From positions 1 through 13,576 of the forward strand of contig CAMDOL010000034.1 in NCBI GenBank assembly GCA_945903615.1: a DNA stretch of 13,576 bases, given 5' to 3'. This DNA comes from Rickettsia typhi. GTDB lineage: Bacteria; Pseudomonadota; Alphaproteobacteria; Rickettsiales; UBA1997. This document shows, piece after piece, positions 1 to 6,693 of the stretch (the first letter of the stretch is position 1; each line of letters opens with the position of its first letter). The notes below the pieces were generated by a model that worked only from the letters and a program-made list of their open reading frames with translations, was not told the DNA's origin and made no database searches. A program made the translations under genes and the position numbers.

Positions 1-1
1 G

Positions 2-874
2 CCAAAACAACATTTTGAAATTGGCGAAGGTTTGGAGCAGTTAGATTTTGAACAATCAGCTTTAATGTCCGGCTCTCGTTTTTCAACCCTAAGCGGGGGG
101 TTGGCAAAATTGGAAAGGGCTTTATCTAACTTTATGCTCGATGTTGCAATTGAGTTTGGTTGCACCGAAGTTTCTCCCCCAAACCTTGTTAAATCTGAAG
201 CAATGCTTCGTTCTGGGCAATTGCCAAAATTCGCTGATGAGGCTTTTAAAACCACCAATGATTATTGGTTGATCCCAACTTCAGAAGTTTCTTTGGTAAA
301 TTTGGTTGCCAAAAAAACTTTGGATGAAAAAGATTTGCCACTGCGTTTTACAGCCTATACCCCTTGCTTTAGAAGCGAGGCTGGAGCTGCTGGAAAGGAT
401 ACAAGAGGAATGATTCGTCAACATCAATTTAAAAAAGTTGAGTTAGTTTCAATTACCACACAAGAACAATCTGAGGCGGAGCATCAAAATATGACCAACA
501 TTGCCTCAGAGATTTTGCGGCGTTTAAAATTGCCTTATCGCAAAGTTTTATTATGCACAGGCGATATGGGGTTTTGCTCGCAAAAAACTTATGATTTAGA
601 AGTTTGGCTTCCCGGACAAAATAAATATCGTGAAATTTCCAGCTGCTCTAATTGTGGAGATTTTCAAGCCAGAAGATTGGAAGCGAAATACAAAACTGTT
701 AATAGCAAAAAACCTTTATTAGTTCACACACTCAACGGATCCGCTTTGGCAGTGGGCAGAACTATCGTGGCGATTCTAGAAAATTATCAAAATCAAGATG
801 GTTCAGTTAATGTGCCAGAGGCTTTGAAAAGCTATATGAATGGAATGAAGAAAATAACAAAATCTGCCTTGTAA
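2..874 (+). CDS. serS: Seryl-tRNA synthetase, 3' part (5' end outside window)
   Basis: Class II aminoacyl-tRNA synthetase that charges tRNA-Ser with serine in the cytosol. The reading frame is open from base 2, with residues [10 protein letters not shown] ahead of the first possible internal start (a TTG at 32), so the gene begins upstream. About 291 of the usual ~425 residues are visible: the catalytic domain, without the N-terminal coiled-coil tRNA-binding arm. Visible family marks are the motif 1 region ([17 protein letters not shown]), motif 2 ([14 protein letters not shown] followed by RQHQFKKVE) and motif 3 ([16 protein letters not shown]). The C-terminus is complete and ends in TAA. 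The next gene, rpsT, starts 61 nt downstream on the same strand, with no obvious terminator between them. The identification is secure. Confidence 0.96.
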   Translation, partial: PKQHFEIGEGLEQLDFEQSALMSGSRFSTLSGGLAKLERALSNFMLDVAIEFGCTEVSPPNLVKSEAMLRSGQLPKFADEAFKTTNDYWLIPTSEVSLVNLVAKKTLDEKDLPLRFTAYTPCFRSEAGAAGKDTRGMIRQHQFKKVELVSITTQEQSEAEHQNMTNIASEILRRLKLPYRKVLLCTGDMGFCSQKTYDLEVWLPGQNKYREISSCSNCGDFQARRLEAKYKTVNSKKPLLVHTLNGSALAVGRTIVAILENYQNQDGSVNVPEALKSYMNGMKKITKSAL

Positions 875-935
875 AATAATAATTTATATTTATCATCCCC
901 GCCTTTCATAACTTACCAATTAATTTTTTTTACGA

Positions 936-1205
936 ATGGCAAATACCAGCGCAGCTAAAAAAGCTTTAAGATCAAGCAAAGCTAAAGAAACATTTAACAA
1001 AGCTAGAAAAAGCAGAATCAGAACTTTCGTTAGAAAAGTTGAAGATTCTATCAAAGCTGGTGATGAAGTTAACGCCAGAACAGCTTTCAAAGCTCTTGAG
1101 CCAGAAATTATGAGAGGTGTTACTAAAAAAGTTCTTAAACTTGGCACCGCATCAAGAAAGTTAAAAAGACTTGCTGCATCAATTCGTAAGCTAAAACAAG
1201 CCTAA
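936..1205 (+). CDS. rpsT: 30S ribosomal protein S20
   Basis: Small-subunit primary binding protein that contacts 16S rRNA. The product is 89 residues, the usual S20 length, and very basic. It starts MANTSAAKKALRSS and has the family's Lys/Arg-rich three-helix layout, ending in KRLAASIRKLKQA. The ATG at 936 gives the canonical N-terminus. No Shine-Dalgarno sequence precedes it; the upstream bases are a T-rich run followed by ACGA. A 17-nt word at 907-923, CATAACTTACCAATTAA, is nearly repeated before ndk. secF begins 70 nt downstream. That gap contains a short GC-rich hairpin (GGAGC 1213-1217 with GCTCC 1229-1233) that has no T-tract. Confidence 0.96.
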   Translation: MANTSAAKKALRSSKAKETFNKARKSRIRTFVRKVEDSIKAGDEVNARTAFKALEPEIMRGVTKKVLKLGTASRKLKRLAASIRKLKQA

Positions 1206-1275
1206 TTATTATGGAGCATTGGCTCTAGGCTCCTCCTTCGGCAATCCTCACAGACCGACAAATAATTATTAAATT

Positions 1276-2229
1276 ATGTCAAAAAAATTCTCACCAAGAT
1301 CAACTCTGTCAAACTTTCTAGTTGGCACTAAAATTGATTTTATGGGAATTCATAAAGCAGCCCTGATTCTCTCCCTTTTTCTTACTATCGCCTCAATTTC
1401 AATTGTCACTCTTCGCGGATTTAACCTTGGTATCGATTTTTCTGGTGGCATATTAATTGAGGCTAAGTTCCAAGATAAAGTCGAGCTTCAAAAATTAAGA
1501 TCATTACTCGATAAAAAAGAGCTTGGTGATGTCAGCTTACAAAATTTTGATGATCAAAATTTTATGATCAAAGTTTCTCAAAACAAAAACATTGATCAGG
1601 CACAAACTATCAAACAAATCAAAGATATAATCGACAATAATTTTTCTAACACAGAATACCGCAAGGTTGATTTTGTTGGTCCACAAATCGGTAAAGAATT
1701 AGTAACCAAAGGCTTTATGGCTTTGTTACTTTCTTTCGTGGCGATAATGATTTATATCTGGATTAGATTTGACTGGCAATTTGGAATTGGTGCGATTTTG
1801 TCATTGATTCATGACGCAACTATGACCTTTGGTTTCTTCTCATTAACTGGTCTAGAATTTAACGCCACTTCCATTGCCGCAGTTTTGACTATTATCGGTT
1901 ATTCAATAAATGACTCAGTGGTTATCTATGACCGTATTCGTGAAAACTTACAGAAATTTAAAAAGACCGATTTGTCAGAGTTAATTAATTTGAGCTTAAA
2001 TTCAACTTTTAGCCGCACAATGTTAACCTCAACTGCAACCTTATTATCATTGATTGCATTGATGGTATTTGGTGGTGATGTTTTAAAAAGTTTTAGTGTA
2101 ACAGTTTTCTTTGGAATTCTAATTGGAACTTATTCTTCAGTTTATATTTCTGCACCAGTTTTGCTTTATATGGATCCTAGAAACAAAAAAGCTAAAAAAC
2201 ATCACAACAAAACAGCAGATAAAGATTGA
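1276..2229 (+). CDS. secF: Protein translocase subunit SecF
   Basis: Inner-membrane partner of SecD in the SecDF complex, which uses proton-motive force to help SecYEG export proteins. The product is 317 residues, normal for SecF. Topology reads as TM1 at about residues 26-46, a periplasmic P1-type domain at about 48-140 opening with the conserved GFNLGIDFSGG and closing with VDFVGPQIGKEL, then five more membrane segments. These include the conserved GYSINDSVVIYDRIRENL stretch at about 208-225. The C-terminal tail is Lys/His-rich. secD is not next to it: rpsT lies upstream and rpsD downstream. The ATG at 1276 has no Shine-Dalgarno. An AT-rich stem followed by a T-run lies just after the stop. 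Confidence 0.95.
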   Translation: MSKKFSPRSTLSNFLVGTKIDFMGIHKAALILSLFLTIASISIVTLRGFNLGIDFSGGILIEAKFQDKVELQKLRSLLDKKELGDVSLQNFDDQNFMIKVSQNKNIDQAQTIKQIKDIIDNNFSNTEYRKVDFVGPQIGKELVTKGFMALLLSFVAIMIYIWIRFDWQFGIGAILSLIHDATMTFGFFSLTGLEFNATSIAAVLTIIGYSINDSVVIYDRIRENLQKFKKTDLSELINLSLNSTFSRTMLTSTATLLSLIALMVFGGDVLKSFSVTVFFGILIGTYSSVYISAPVLLYMDPRNKKAKKHHNKTADKD

Positions 2230-2230
2230 C

Positions 2231-2271
2231 AAAATAATCGTCTTATCTATATTTCCTGATTATTTTTTTTT
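2231..2271 (+). terminator. Probable intrinsic terminator after secF
   Basis: AAAATAATC (2231-2239) can pair perfectly with GATTATTTT (2258-2266), and five more T residues follow (2267-2271). The stem is 9 bp with an 18-nt loop and immediately follows the secF stop codon. It is AT-rich and therefore weak, so termination efficiency is uncertain. Confidence 0.4.
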
Positions 2272-2293
2272 ACAATAATTTTAAATTTGACAA

Positions 2294-2911
2294 ATGACTA
2301 AAAGACTTAACGCTAAAAAGAAAATCAGTAGAAAATTAGGTGCAAGCCTATGGGGACAAGCCAAAGATCCTTTTATTAAGAGAAATTTTAAACCTGGTCA
2401 ACACGGTGCTGCATCAAAAGGCAGAAGCACTGATTATGGTGTTCAGTTAAAAGCTAAACAAAGATTAAAATTTTACTACGGCAATATTTCTGAAAAACAA
2501 TTCAGAAATATGTTTGAGCTCGCTTCAAAAACTAGAGGTGATACCAGTGAAAATTTTATCGGTATGCTTGAAAGTAGACTAGACGCTGTGGTTTATCGTG
2601 CTAATTTTGTTCCATCAGTTTTTGCGGCTCGTCAATTTGTAAGTCACAAACATGTAACGGTTAATGGTAAAACTGTTAATATTTCTTCTTATCGTTTGAA
2701 AGTTGGAGATGTTGTGCAAGTCAGAGAAAAATCTCGTGAATTGACAATCGTTCTGGATTCTTTGCAAAAGAAAGAAAGAGATATTCCAGTTTATTTGGAT
2801 TTAAACTCTGAAGAAAAATCAATAAAGTTGGTTTCTAAACCAATGTTCTCTGATGTGCCTTACGCTGCTGAAATGCAGCCACATTTAATCACAGAATTCT
2901 ACTCAAGATAA
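2294..2911 (+). CDS. rpsD: 30S ribosomal protein S4
   Basis: 16S rRNA-binding protein that nucleates assembly of the small-subunit body. The product is 205 residues, the length typical of alphaproteobacterial S4. It starts MTKRLNAKKKISRKLGASLWG, includes FKPGQHGAA, and carries the S4 RNA-binding domain at about residues 94-155 (LESRLDAVVYRANFVPS, ARQFVSHKHVTVNGKTVNI). It ends with the characteristic EFYSR. The N-terminal region has no zinc-binding cysteines. The gene stands alone rather than in the alpha ribosomal operon, as is usual in alphaproteobacteria. The ATG at 2294 lacks a Shine-Dalgarno. A long palindrome lies between its stop and the convergent erpA. Confidence 0.97.
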   Translation: MTKRLNAKKKISRKLGASLWGQAKDPFIKRNFKPGQHGAASKGRSTDYGVQLKAKQRLKFYYGNISEKQFRNMFELASKTRGDTSENFIGMLESRLDAVVYRANFVPSVFAARQFVSHKHVTVNGKTVNISSYRLKVGDVVQVREKSRELTIVLDSLQKKERDIPVYLDLNSEEKSIKLVSKPMFSDVPYAAEMQPHLITEFYSR

Positions 2912-2931
2912 CCAAAGCTTCGTCTCGCTTC

Positions 2932-3034
2932 GATATTTTAGAGTTTTTTAATTTTTTAAAAACGAACCTACATCAAAGTAGGCTTAACTTTAAGTAGGTT
3001 TAACTTTTAAAAAATTAAAAAACTTTAAAATCTC
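2932..3034. terminator. Long palindrome between convergent rpsD and erpA, probable bidirectional terminator
   Basis: A perfect 20-bp inverted repeat (2942-2961 against 3005-3024; one arm is AGTTTTTTAATTTTTTAAAA) extends outward with few mismatches to about 2932/3034. Its loop holds a second stem, AACCTAC (2965-2971) with GTAGGTT (2994-3000), and a 16-nt tandem duplication (2976-2991 and 2992-3007) differing by one base. T-runs on both strands and the convergent flanking genes suit a two-way terminator. The layout T6A4, then CCTRC, then GYAGG, recurs in the hairpin at 4457-4518. Confidence 0.6.
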
Positions 3035-3062
3035 TTTGCGATACTCGCTTTGTAAAAATGTG

Positions 3063-3407
3063 TTATACTGAAAAGGAATCACCACATCCACAGTTTGACT
3101 TTGCATTTGGGTTGTTAATCTTAAAATAAGAACTGCCCAGATCGCATACAAAATCTACCACTCCTCCACATATAAATTCCAAAGAAACCTTGTCAATCGT
3201 TAAGAAAACTATGTTTTCGCTGGCAATTTGAAAATCATCATCATTAATTTTTTCATCAAGCTCAAGCTCAAACTCATAGCGCAGACCATTGCAACCACCC
3301 CCAAAAACGGTAATTCTCAAATGTTTATTTTGATTTTCTATTTTGGACTGCAACTCTATAATTCTATCTTTGGCGCTTTGTGATAATCCGACTGCTTTAT
3401 TTTCCAT
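3063..3407 (-). CDS. erpA: A-type iron-sulfur carrier protein, ErpA/IscA family
   Basis: A-type carrier (HesB/IscA fold) that receives an Fe-S cluster from the assembly machinery and delivers it to apo-enzymes. The product is 114 residues, the family length. The three cluster-ligand cysteines are present: C39 in GGGCNG, and C106 and C108 in NCGCGDSF near the C-terminus. The flanking FKINNPNAKSNCGCG stretch is closest to ErpA and its alphaproteobacterial relatives, but IscA itself cannot be ruled out. C80 and C88 are additional. The gene overlaps the end of hisE by 11 nt (3397-3407), so its translation is probably coupled to hisE. A likely client in this window is ThiC, which needs a 4Fe-4S cluster; that link is inference. 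Confidence 0.82.
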   Translation of the reverse strand: MENKAVGLSQSAKDRIIELQSKIENQNKHLRITVFGGGCNGLRYEFELELDEKINDDDFQIASENIVFLTIDKVSLEFICGGVVDFVCDLGSSYFKINNPNAKSNCGCGDSFSV

Positions 3408-3747
3408 ATAATTTGATTTTATTTTTTGAGATTGCCTGAGAGCTTAAATCTTTGTTTTTTCTTCTTTTTTCTAACTCTTCAATAACGCTTTTTAGTTCAA
3501 CATCTTTAGCGGCAAGTAAAACTAAAAGATGAAAAAATAAATCAGCACTTTCAAGAATGACTTGCTCTTGATCCTTCTCTAGTGCGGCTTCGCAAACTTC
3601 CCCCGCTTCTTCGATTACCTTTTTAGTAATATTTTTTAGCCCAGATTTTACTAAAAATGCAGTGTAAGATTTTTCGGCGTCGCCTTGAGCTTTCTCTTTA
3701 ATTTCTGCAAAGAGCAAATCTAATAATTCTGATGTTTTATTTAGCAT
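3397..3747 (-). CDS. hisE: Phosphoribosyl-ATP pyrophosphatase
   Basis: Catalyses the second step of histidine biosynthesis, hydrolysing phosphoribosyl-ATP to phosphoribosyl-AMP and pyrophosphate. The product is 116 residues, an all-helical MazG-like protein. Visible family marks are SYTAFLVKSGLKNITKKVIEEAGEV at about residues 27-51, with the metal-binding EEAGE, and ESADLFFHLLVLLAAKDVEL at about 66-85, with the Asp of the second metal motif, followed by a C-terminal ELEKRR. It is a stand-alone HisE, not fused to HisI. No other his gene is nearby: it is divergent from ndk and overlaps erpA. A dNTP- or other NTP-pyrophosphatase of the MazG superfamily is a less likely alternative. The ATG at 3747 has no Shine-Dalgarno. 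Confidence 0.85.
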   Translation of the reverse strand: MLNKTSELLDLLFAEIKEKAQGDAEKSYTAFLVKSGLKNITKKVIEEAGEVCEAALEKDQEQVILESADLFFHLLVLLAAKDVELKSVIEELEKRRKNKDLSSQAISKNKIKLYGK

Positions 3748-3803
3748 TGTATAAAATTTTAGTTTTGCTAAATGTAATTATGGTCACGGATAAATCAACA
3801 ATC

Positions 3804-3831
3804 TTGACAAACAAAACCATTTTACTACCAT
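3804..3831 (+). promoter_or_regulatory. Possible sigma-70-type promoter for ndk
   Basis: A consensus TTGACA (-35) at 3804-3809 is followed after 16 nt by TACCAT at 3826-3831, a four-of-six match to the -10 box. It lies in the 184-nt divergent gap between hisE and ndk and would give a leader of about 95 nt. The -10 match and the long leader make this tentative. Confidence 0.35.
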
Positions 3832-3931
3832 TCGCCGCTCTTTTTATTAACCCTCAAAAAATAATGACAAATGAACGCAGCCTTTGTGGCTAGTAATTTG
3901 CATAACTTAACAATTAAAAATAAAACTCGTT

Positions 3932-4354
3932 ATGACTATCCAATATACATTTTCTATTTTGAAGCCAGATGCAACCAGAAGAAATTTGACTGGTAAAATC
4001 AACTCTTATCTTGAAGCTGCAGATCTACAAATTGTTGCCCAAAAAAGAATCAGAATGACCAAAGAGATGGCAGAAACTTTTTACTCAGTTCACAAATCTC
4101 GTCCATTTTTTAACGATCTAGTTAGCTTTATGACTTCTGGCCCGGTTGTGGTGCAAGTTTTAAAAGGCGAAAATGCGGTTTTAAAGAATCGTGAAGTTAT
4201 GGGTGCGACCAATCCAAAAGACGCAACTGCTGGAACTATTAGAAAAGATTTTGCTGAAAGTATTGAAGCTAACTCAGTTCACGGTTCTGACAGTATTGAG
4301 AATGCTAACATTGAAATTGCCTACTTCTTTGCTGGCAATGAAATTATAGAATAG
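3932..4354 (+). CDS. ndk: Nucleoside diphosphate kinase
   Basis: Transfers the gamma-phosphate of ATP to nucleoside diphosphates through a phospho-histidine intermediate. The product is 140 residues, the normal length. Visible marks are [12 protein letters not shown] (Lys11 contacts phosphate), the nucleotide-binding [21 protein letters not shown] stretch, and the active-site motif NSVHGSDS with catalytic His117. It is a single-gene unit on the plus strand, divergent from hisE, with a candidate promoter about 100 nt upstream. The ATG at 3932 has no Shine-Dalgarno. The 17-nt word at 3901-3917, CATAACTTAACAATTAA, matches 16 of 17 bases of the word before rpsT at a similar distance from the start. 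A hairpin begins 24 nt after the stop. Confidence 0.97.
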   Translation: MTIQYTFSILKPDATRRNLTGKINSYLEAADLQIVAQKRIRMTKEMAETFYSVHKSRPFFNDLVSFMTSGPVVVQVLKGENAVLKNREVMGATNPKDATAGTIRKDFAESIEANSVHGSDSIENANIEIAYFFAGNEIIE

Positions 4355-4378
4355 CGGACAGTTACAAGGACACCTTGA

Positions 4379-4402
4379 AAAATTACCTTTTTTGGTAATT
4401 TT
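4379..4402 (+). terminator. Hairpin after ndk, possible terminator
   Basis: AAAATTACC (4379-4387) pairs perfectly with GGTAATTTT (4394-4402) around a loop of six T residues, 24 nt after the ndk stop codon. The stem ends in TTTT but no further T-tract follows, so it could be part of the palindromic repeat that starts at 4368 rather than a dedicated terminator. Confidence 0.45.
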
Positions 4403-4456
4403 ACTAAAAATTTATTTTTTAGTTGAAGTAGTTGCAAATCAAAGATTTGTGGCGTC

Positions 4457-4518
4457 AGAGAAATTTTTTAAAACTCACCTGCATTTAGGCAGGGCTCCTA
4501 GTTTTAAAAAATGACTCT
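4457..4518. repeat. Long stem-loop, related to the rpsD-erpA palindrome
   Basis: ATTTTTTAAAACT (4463-4475) pairs perfectly with AGTTTTAAAAAAT (4500-4512). Outside a 2-nt mismatch, AGAG (4457-4460) pairs with CTCT (4515-4518). Inside, CCTGC (4478-4482) pairs with GCAGG (4489-4493). The order T6A4, then ACCTGCAT, then GCAGG, parallels the T6A5, then ACCTACAT, then GTAGG of the rpsD-erpA palindrome, which suggests one repeat family. Confidence 0.55.
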
Positions 4519-4882
4519 ATCTTACAAATTCCACAAAAAATTCTAATTTTTTCAAGGCATCCACAAATCTAAATTGTTAAAAATTATCACGATATTTTTT
4601 AAAAAATTCCTAGCTTTTTAAAAAATTCCCAATCTTTCTTCGCACCTTATGCAAGAAAATGATGAAGAACTCTTTGTTGATATTATCAAGATCAAAGAAT
4701 CGGCAGATTAATTCACCATTAATCCTGAATTCTTTGCAGTTAAAACAACTAATCTTTTGAGATTAAGGATAATGGTTTGTGACACTGTTAGCTAATTAAT
4801 TTTATCTTATATTTCGCCCTATTTTTACTCTTTTTCTCACGAAATTTTTTAAAATATTCCCGATATTCCAAAAAAGTTGAAG

Positions 4883-4911
4883 AAAAAATCACTAAAAATA
4901 TGCCAAAATCT
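4883..4911 (-). repeat. 29-bp dispersed repeat, copy after ftsI
   Basis: Read on the minus strand, this is identical over 29 bp to 10285-10313 on the plus strand (core TTTTGGCATATTTTTAGTG, ending in six T residues). It lies just past the ftsI stop, in ftsI's direction of transcription, preceded by the 21-nt element at 4921-4941. Confidence 0.75.
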
Positions 4912-4920
4912 AAGGCAAGA

Positions 4921-4941
4921 TTAAGATGAACTTTGGTATTA
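4921..4941 (-). repeat. 21-bp inverted repeat flanking ftsI, left copy
   Basis: This is a perfect 21-bp inverted match to 6563-6583 (core AAGATGAACTTTGGTATT). It starts 9 nt past the ftsI stop codon. A diverged relative, 14 of 21 bases identical, lies at 10263-10283 beside the other copy of the 29-bp repeat. Confidence 0.8.
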
Positions 4942-4949
4942 GTTTTGAT

Positions 4950-6539
4950 CTAATCCGCCAAAGTTTCAACCGCTGCTTTAGGCTGTTCTGTAGCTATTGG
5001 TTTTATTCCCAAAATTGGCGCAATTCCTTGAATCACTTTTCCAGCAACTGGAGCTGCAACCATTCCGCCAGTATTGAAACTATAATTTGCACGATCAAAA
5101 GAAACGAAGACTAAATATTTCGGATTGGAAATTGGAAAAACTGCTACAAAAGAAGCCATTGTTTTAGACGCGTTGTATCGGCCAAACTCGGCTCTTTCTG
5201 CTGTGCCGGTTTTTCCACCCACCTCATATCCAGCAACATCAGCATTTTTTCCAGTCCCATTTATTACCACATTTCTAAGCATCTGGCGCATCGTTTGTGA
5301 AGTTGATTCTTTGATAATTCTTTTGCCGCTTGGCTCTTTTTCTAGTTTGATGAATGATGGTTGATATAAAATTCCACCATTAACAATTCCTGAAACCGCA
5401 GTCGCCATATGCAGCGGTGTGACTGCAATTCCATGTCCATATGCGATCGTATAAAGATTAATTTCGCGCCAAATTTTTGGATAGATTGGTTTGCTAAGCG
5501 CAGGAAAATCGCTGTCAATGCGATTTAAAAGTCCAAATTTTTCGAGCATATTTTTTTGCCTCGTTGCCCCAATTTTTTTAGCGATTTCAATAGTTCCAAT
5601 GTTTGAAGAGTGTGCAAAAATTTCAGCAACCGTGGCATAACCTTTGATAGGGTGATCATCTTTAATCGTAAAGCGACCATATTTGAATGGGTTGCTCACA
5701 TCATAGCTGTCGGTCATTTTCACCAAATTATCTTCAAATGCTATAGTGTTGGTAAAAATTTTGAAGATCGAACCAAGCTCATAAACCCCATAAGTGGCAC
5801 GGTTGAAACGCTCATTTTGACCAGCTTCCATTTGCCGATTAGGATCAAAATTTGGTTGGCTGGCAACTGCTAAAACTTCGCCATTAGTTATATCCATAAT
5901 CAACCCTGAAGCTGCCATCGCTTTATATTTTTCAATGCCTCTGGCTAATTCATCACTCAAAACATCTTGCAATCTAACATCCATAGCCAGCTGCAAATCT
6001 TTGCCCTCACTCAGCGATTTATCATGGGACATCTCCGCACCAGCCAAGCCTTTGCGATCCAAATCAACATAGCCAACAATATGTGCCAAAATTGATTTTT
6101 GTGGATAGATGCGCACCAAATCATCATCAAAAATTAGCCCCGCCATTTTTAAAGATTGCACCGCTTCTTGTTCTTTGGGAGTAACGCCGCGTTTGACCAA
6201 AATCCAGTTGTGCTCTTTTTTAGAGGACATTTTTTTCATAATGTCCTGATATTTTAACTCCGGAAAAATCTCGACTAATTCTTTGGCGATCACATCTGGT
6301 TTTTTGATCAAAACCGTGCTGATATAAAGCGATTTTGCTTTCAAATCAGTTGCCACAATCACACCGTTGCGATCAACAATATTGGCGCGTTTGCGGTTTT
6401 TGTTTGGATCGTAAAATTTACTCACAAAAACTTTATCACCCGAAACCGCCACAACCACCAAGCGAAAAGCCACAAAAACAAAAGCCAACACCAAGCAAAA
6501 ATATAAAAACCTGACTCTTCCTTTGCCTAGTTCATCCAT
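4950..6539 (-). CDS. ftsI: Septal peptidoglycan transpeptidase FtsI (PBP3)
   Basis: Class B penicillin-binding protein that cross-links peptidoglycan at the division septum with FtsW. The product is 529 residues. A short cytoplasmic N-terminus leads into one membrane anchor at about residues 10-32. The PBP dimerisation/pedestal domain follows at about 50-190 (ANIVDRNGVIVATDL), then the transpeptidase domain at about 205-510. All catalytic motifs are visible: SIFK with Ser257 and Lys260 in YELGSIFK, SSN at 311-313, and KTG at 443-445 in GGKTGTAE. PBP2/MrdA is less likely because it is usually longer and has different flanks. None of the usual dcw neighbours (rsmH, ftsL, murE) is adjacent, and an exact 21-bp inverted repeat brackets the gene. 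The ATG at 6539 has no Shine-Dalgarno. Confidence 0.9.
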   Translation of the reverse strand: MDELGKGRVRFLYFCLVLAFVFVAFRLVVVAVSGDKVFVSKFYDPNKNRKRANIVDRNGVIVATDLKAKSLYISTVLIKKPDVIAKELVEIFPELKYQDIMKKMSSKKEHNWILVKRGVTPKEQEAVQSLKMAGLIFDDDLVRIYPQKSILAHIVGYVDLDRKGLAGAEMSHDKSLSEGKDLQLAMDVRLQDVLSDELARGIEKYKAMAASGLIMDITNGEVLAVASQPNFDPNRQMEAGQNERFNRATYGVYELGSIFKIFTNTIAFEDNLVKMTDSYDVSNPFKYGRFTIKDDHPIKGYATVAEIFAHSSNIGTIEIAKKIGATRQKNMLEKFGLLNRIDSDFPALSKPIYPKIWREINLYTIAYGHGIAVTPLHMATAVSGIVNGGILYQPSFIKLEKEPSGKRIIKESTSQTMRQMLRNVVINGTGKNADVAGYEVGGKTGTAERAEFGRYNASKTMASFVAVFPISNPKYLVFVSFDRANYSFNTGGMVAAPVAGKVIQGIAPILGIKPIATEQPKAAVETLAD

Positions 6540-6562
6540 AATATTATTTATTTAAATTTGAG

Positions 6563-6583
6563 TAATACCAAAGTTCATCTTAA
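6563..6583 (+). repeat. 21-bp inverted repeat flanking ftsI, right copy
   Basis: Perfect inverted match to 4921-4941. It lies 23 nt upstream of the ftsI start codon, between it and the winged-helix remnant, whose stop codon falls inside the repeat. Confidence 0.8.
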
Positions 6584-6693
6584 GCAATTTCATAAACCAC
6601 ACTTCGCCCTTTCCCAAAAGTTTTGATCTTTTTCATCTCAAGCAAATCGCATAATTTTAATTTTGCTTTTAAAGTGCTACGCTTAGATGCTGT
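6580..6693 (-). pseudogene. Remnant of a winged-helix protein C-terminus (Fic-type or regulator)
   Basis: Read on the minus strand, a 37-codon open stretch ends in TAA at 6582-6580. It encodes SKRSTLKAKLKLCDLLEMKK, then IKTFGKGRSVVYEIA. This resembles the winged-helix end of Fic/DOC-family proteins and related regulators, where a helix-turn-helix of the form S.ST....L..L...G.L.K is followed by GKGRS..Y. A TGA at 6696-6694 closes the frame upstream, there is no start codon at its head, and no continuing Fic domain is visible in the other frames, so it looks like the tail of a decayed gene. The family assignment is recalled by eye and tentative. Confidence 0.4.

Larger units (their letters stand above)
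4355..4949. other. Repeat-rich non-coding gap between ndk and ftsI
   Basis: This 595-nt stretch has no convincing gene but contains many repeats. In order these are: a CACCTTGAAAAA arm (4371-4382) with its inverted counterpart at 4544-4562; a 6-bp hairpin CAAATC/GATTTG (4435-4440, 4444-4449); a long hairpin (4457-4518); two direct copies of TTTTTAAAAAATTCC (4596-4610, 4615-4629); a hairpin GATTAAT/ATTAATC (4706-4724); a hairpin AATCT/AGATT (4751-4764); a 17-mer shared with the tolA-tolR gap (4786-4802); and copies of two dispersed repeats next to the ftsI 3' end (4883-4911 and 4921-4941). The word AAATTTTTTAAAA occurs at 4461-4473 and 4842-4854. A 20-codon ORF (4649-4711) is present but too short to call. 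Confidence 0.8.

Noticed and set aside
1213..1233. GC-rich hairpin between rpsT and secF
   Set aside because: The 5-bp stem has competing pairings, no T-tract and no copy elsewhere in the window, so it is not called a terminator or repeat.
3879..3891. AGCC/GGCT hairpin in the ndk leader
   Set aside because: A 4-bp stem is too short to distinguish from chance.
4649..4711. 20-codon ORF MQENDEELFVDIIKIKESAD
   Set aside because: Codon-like composition, but it is too short, has no Shine-Dalgarno and no recognisable family, and its frame is closed shortly upstream.
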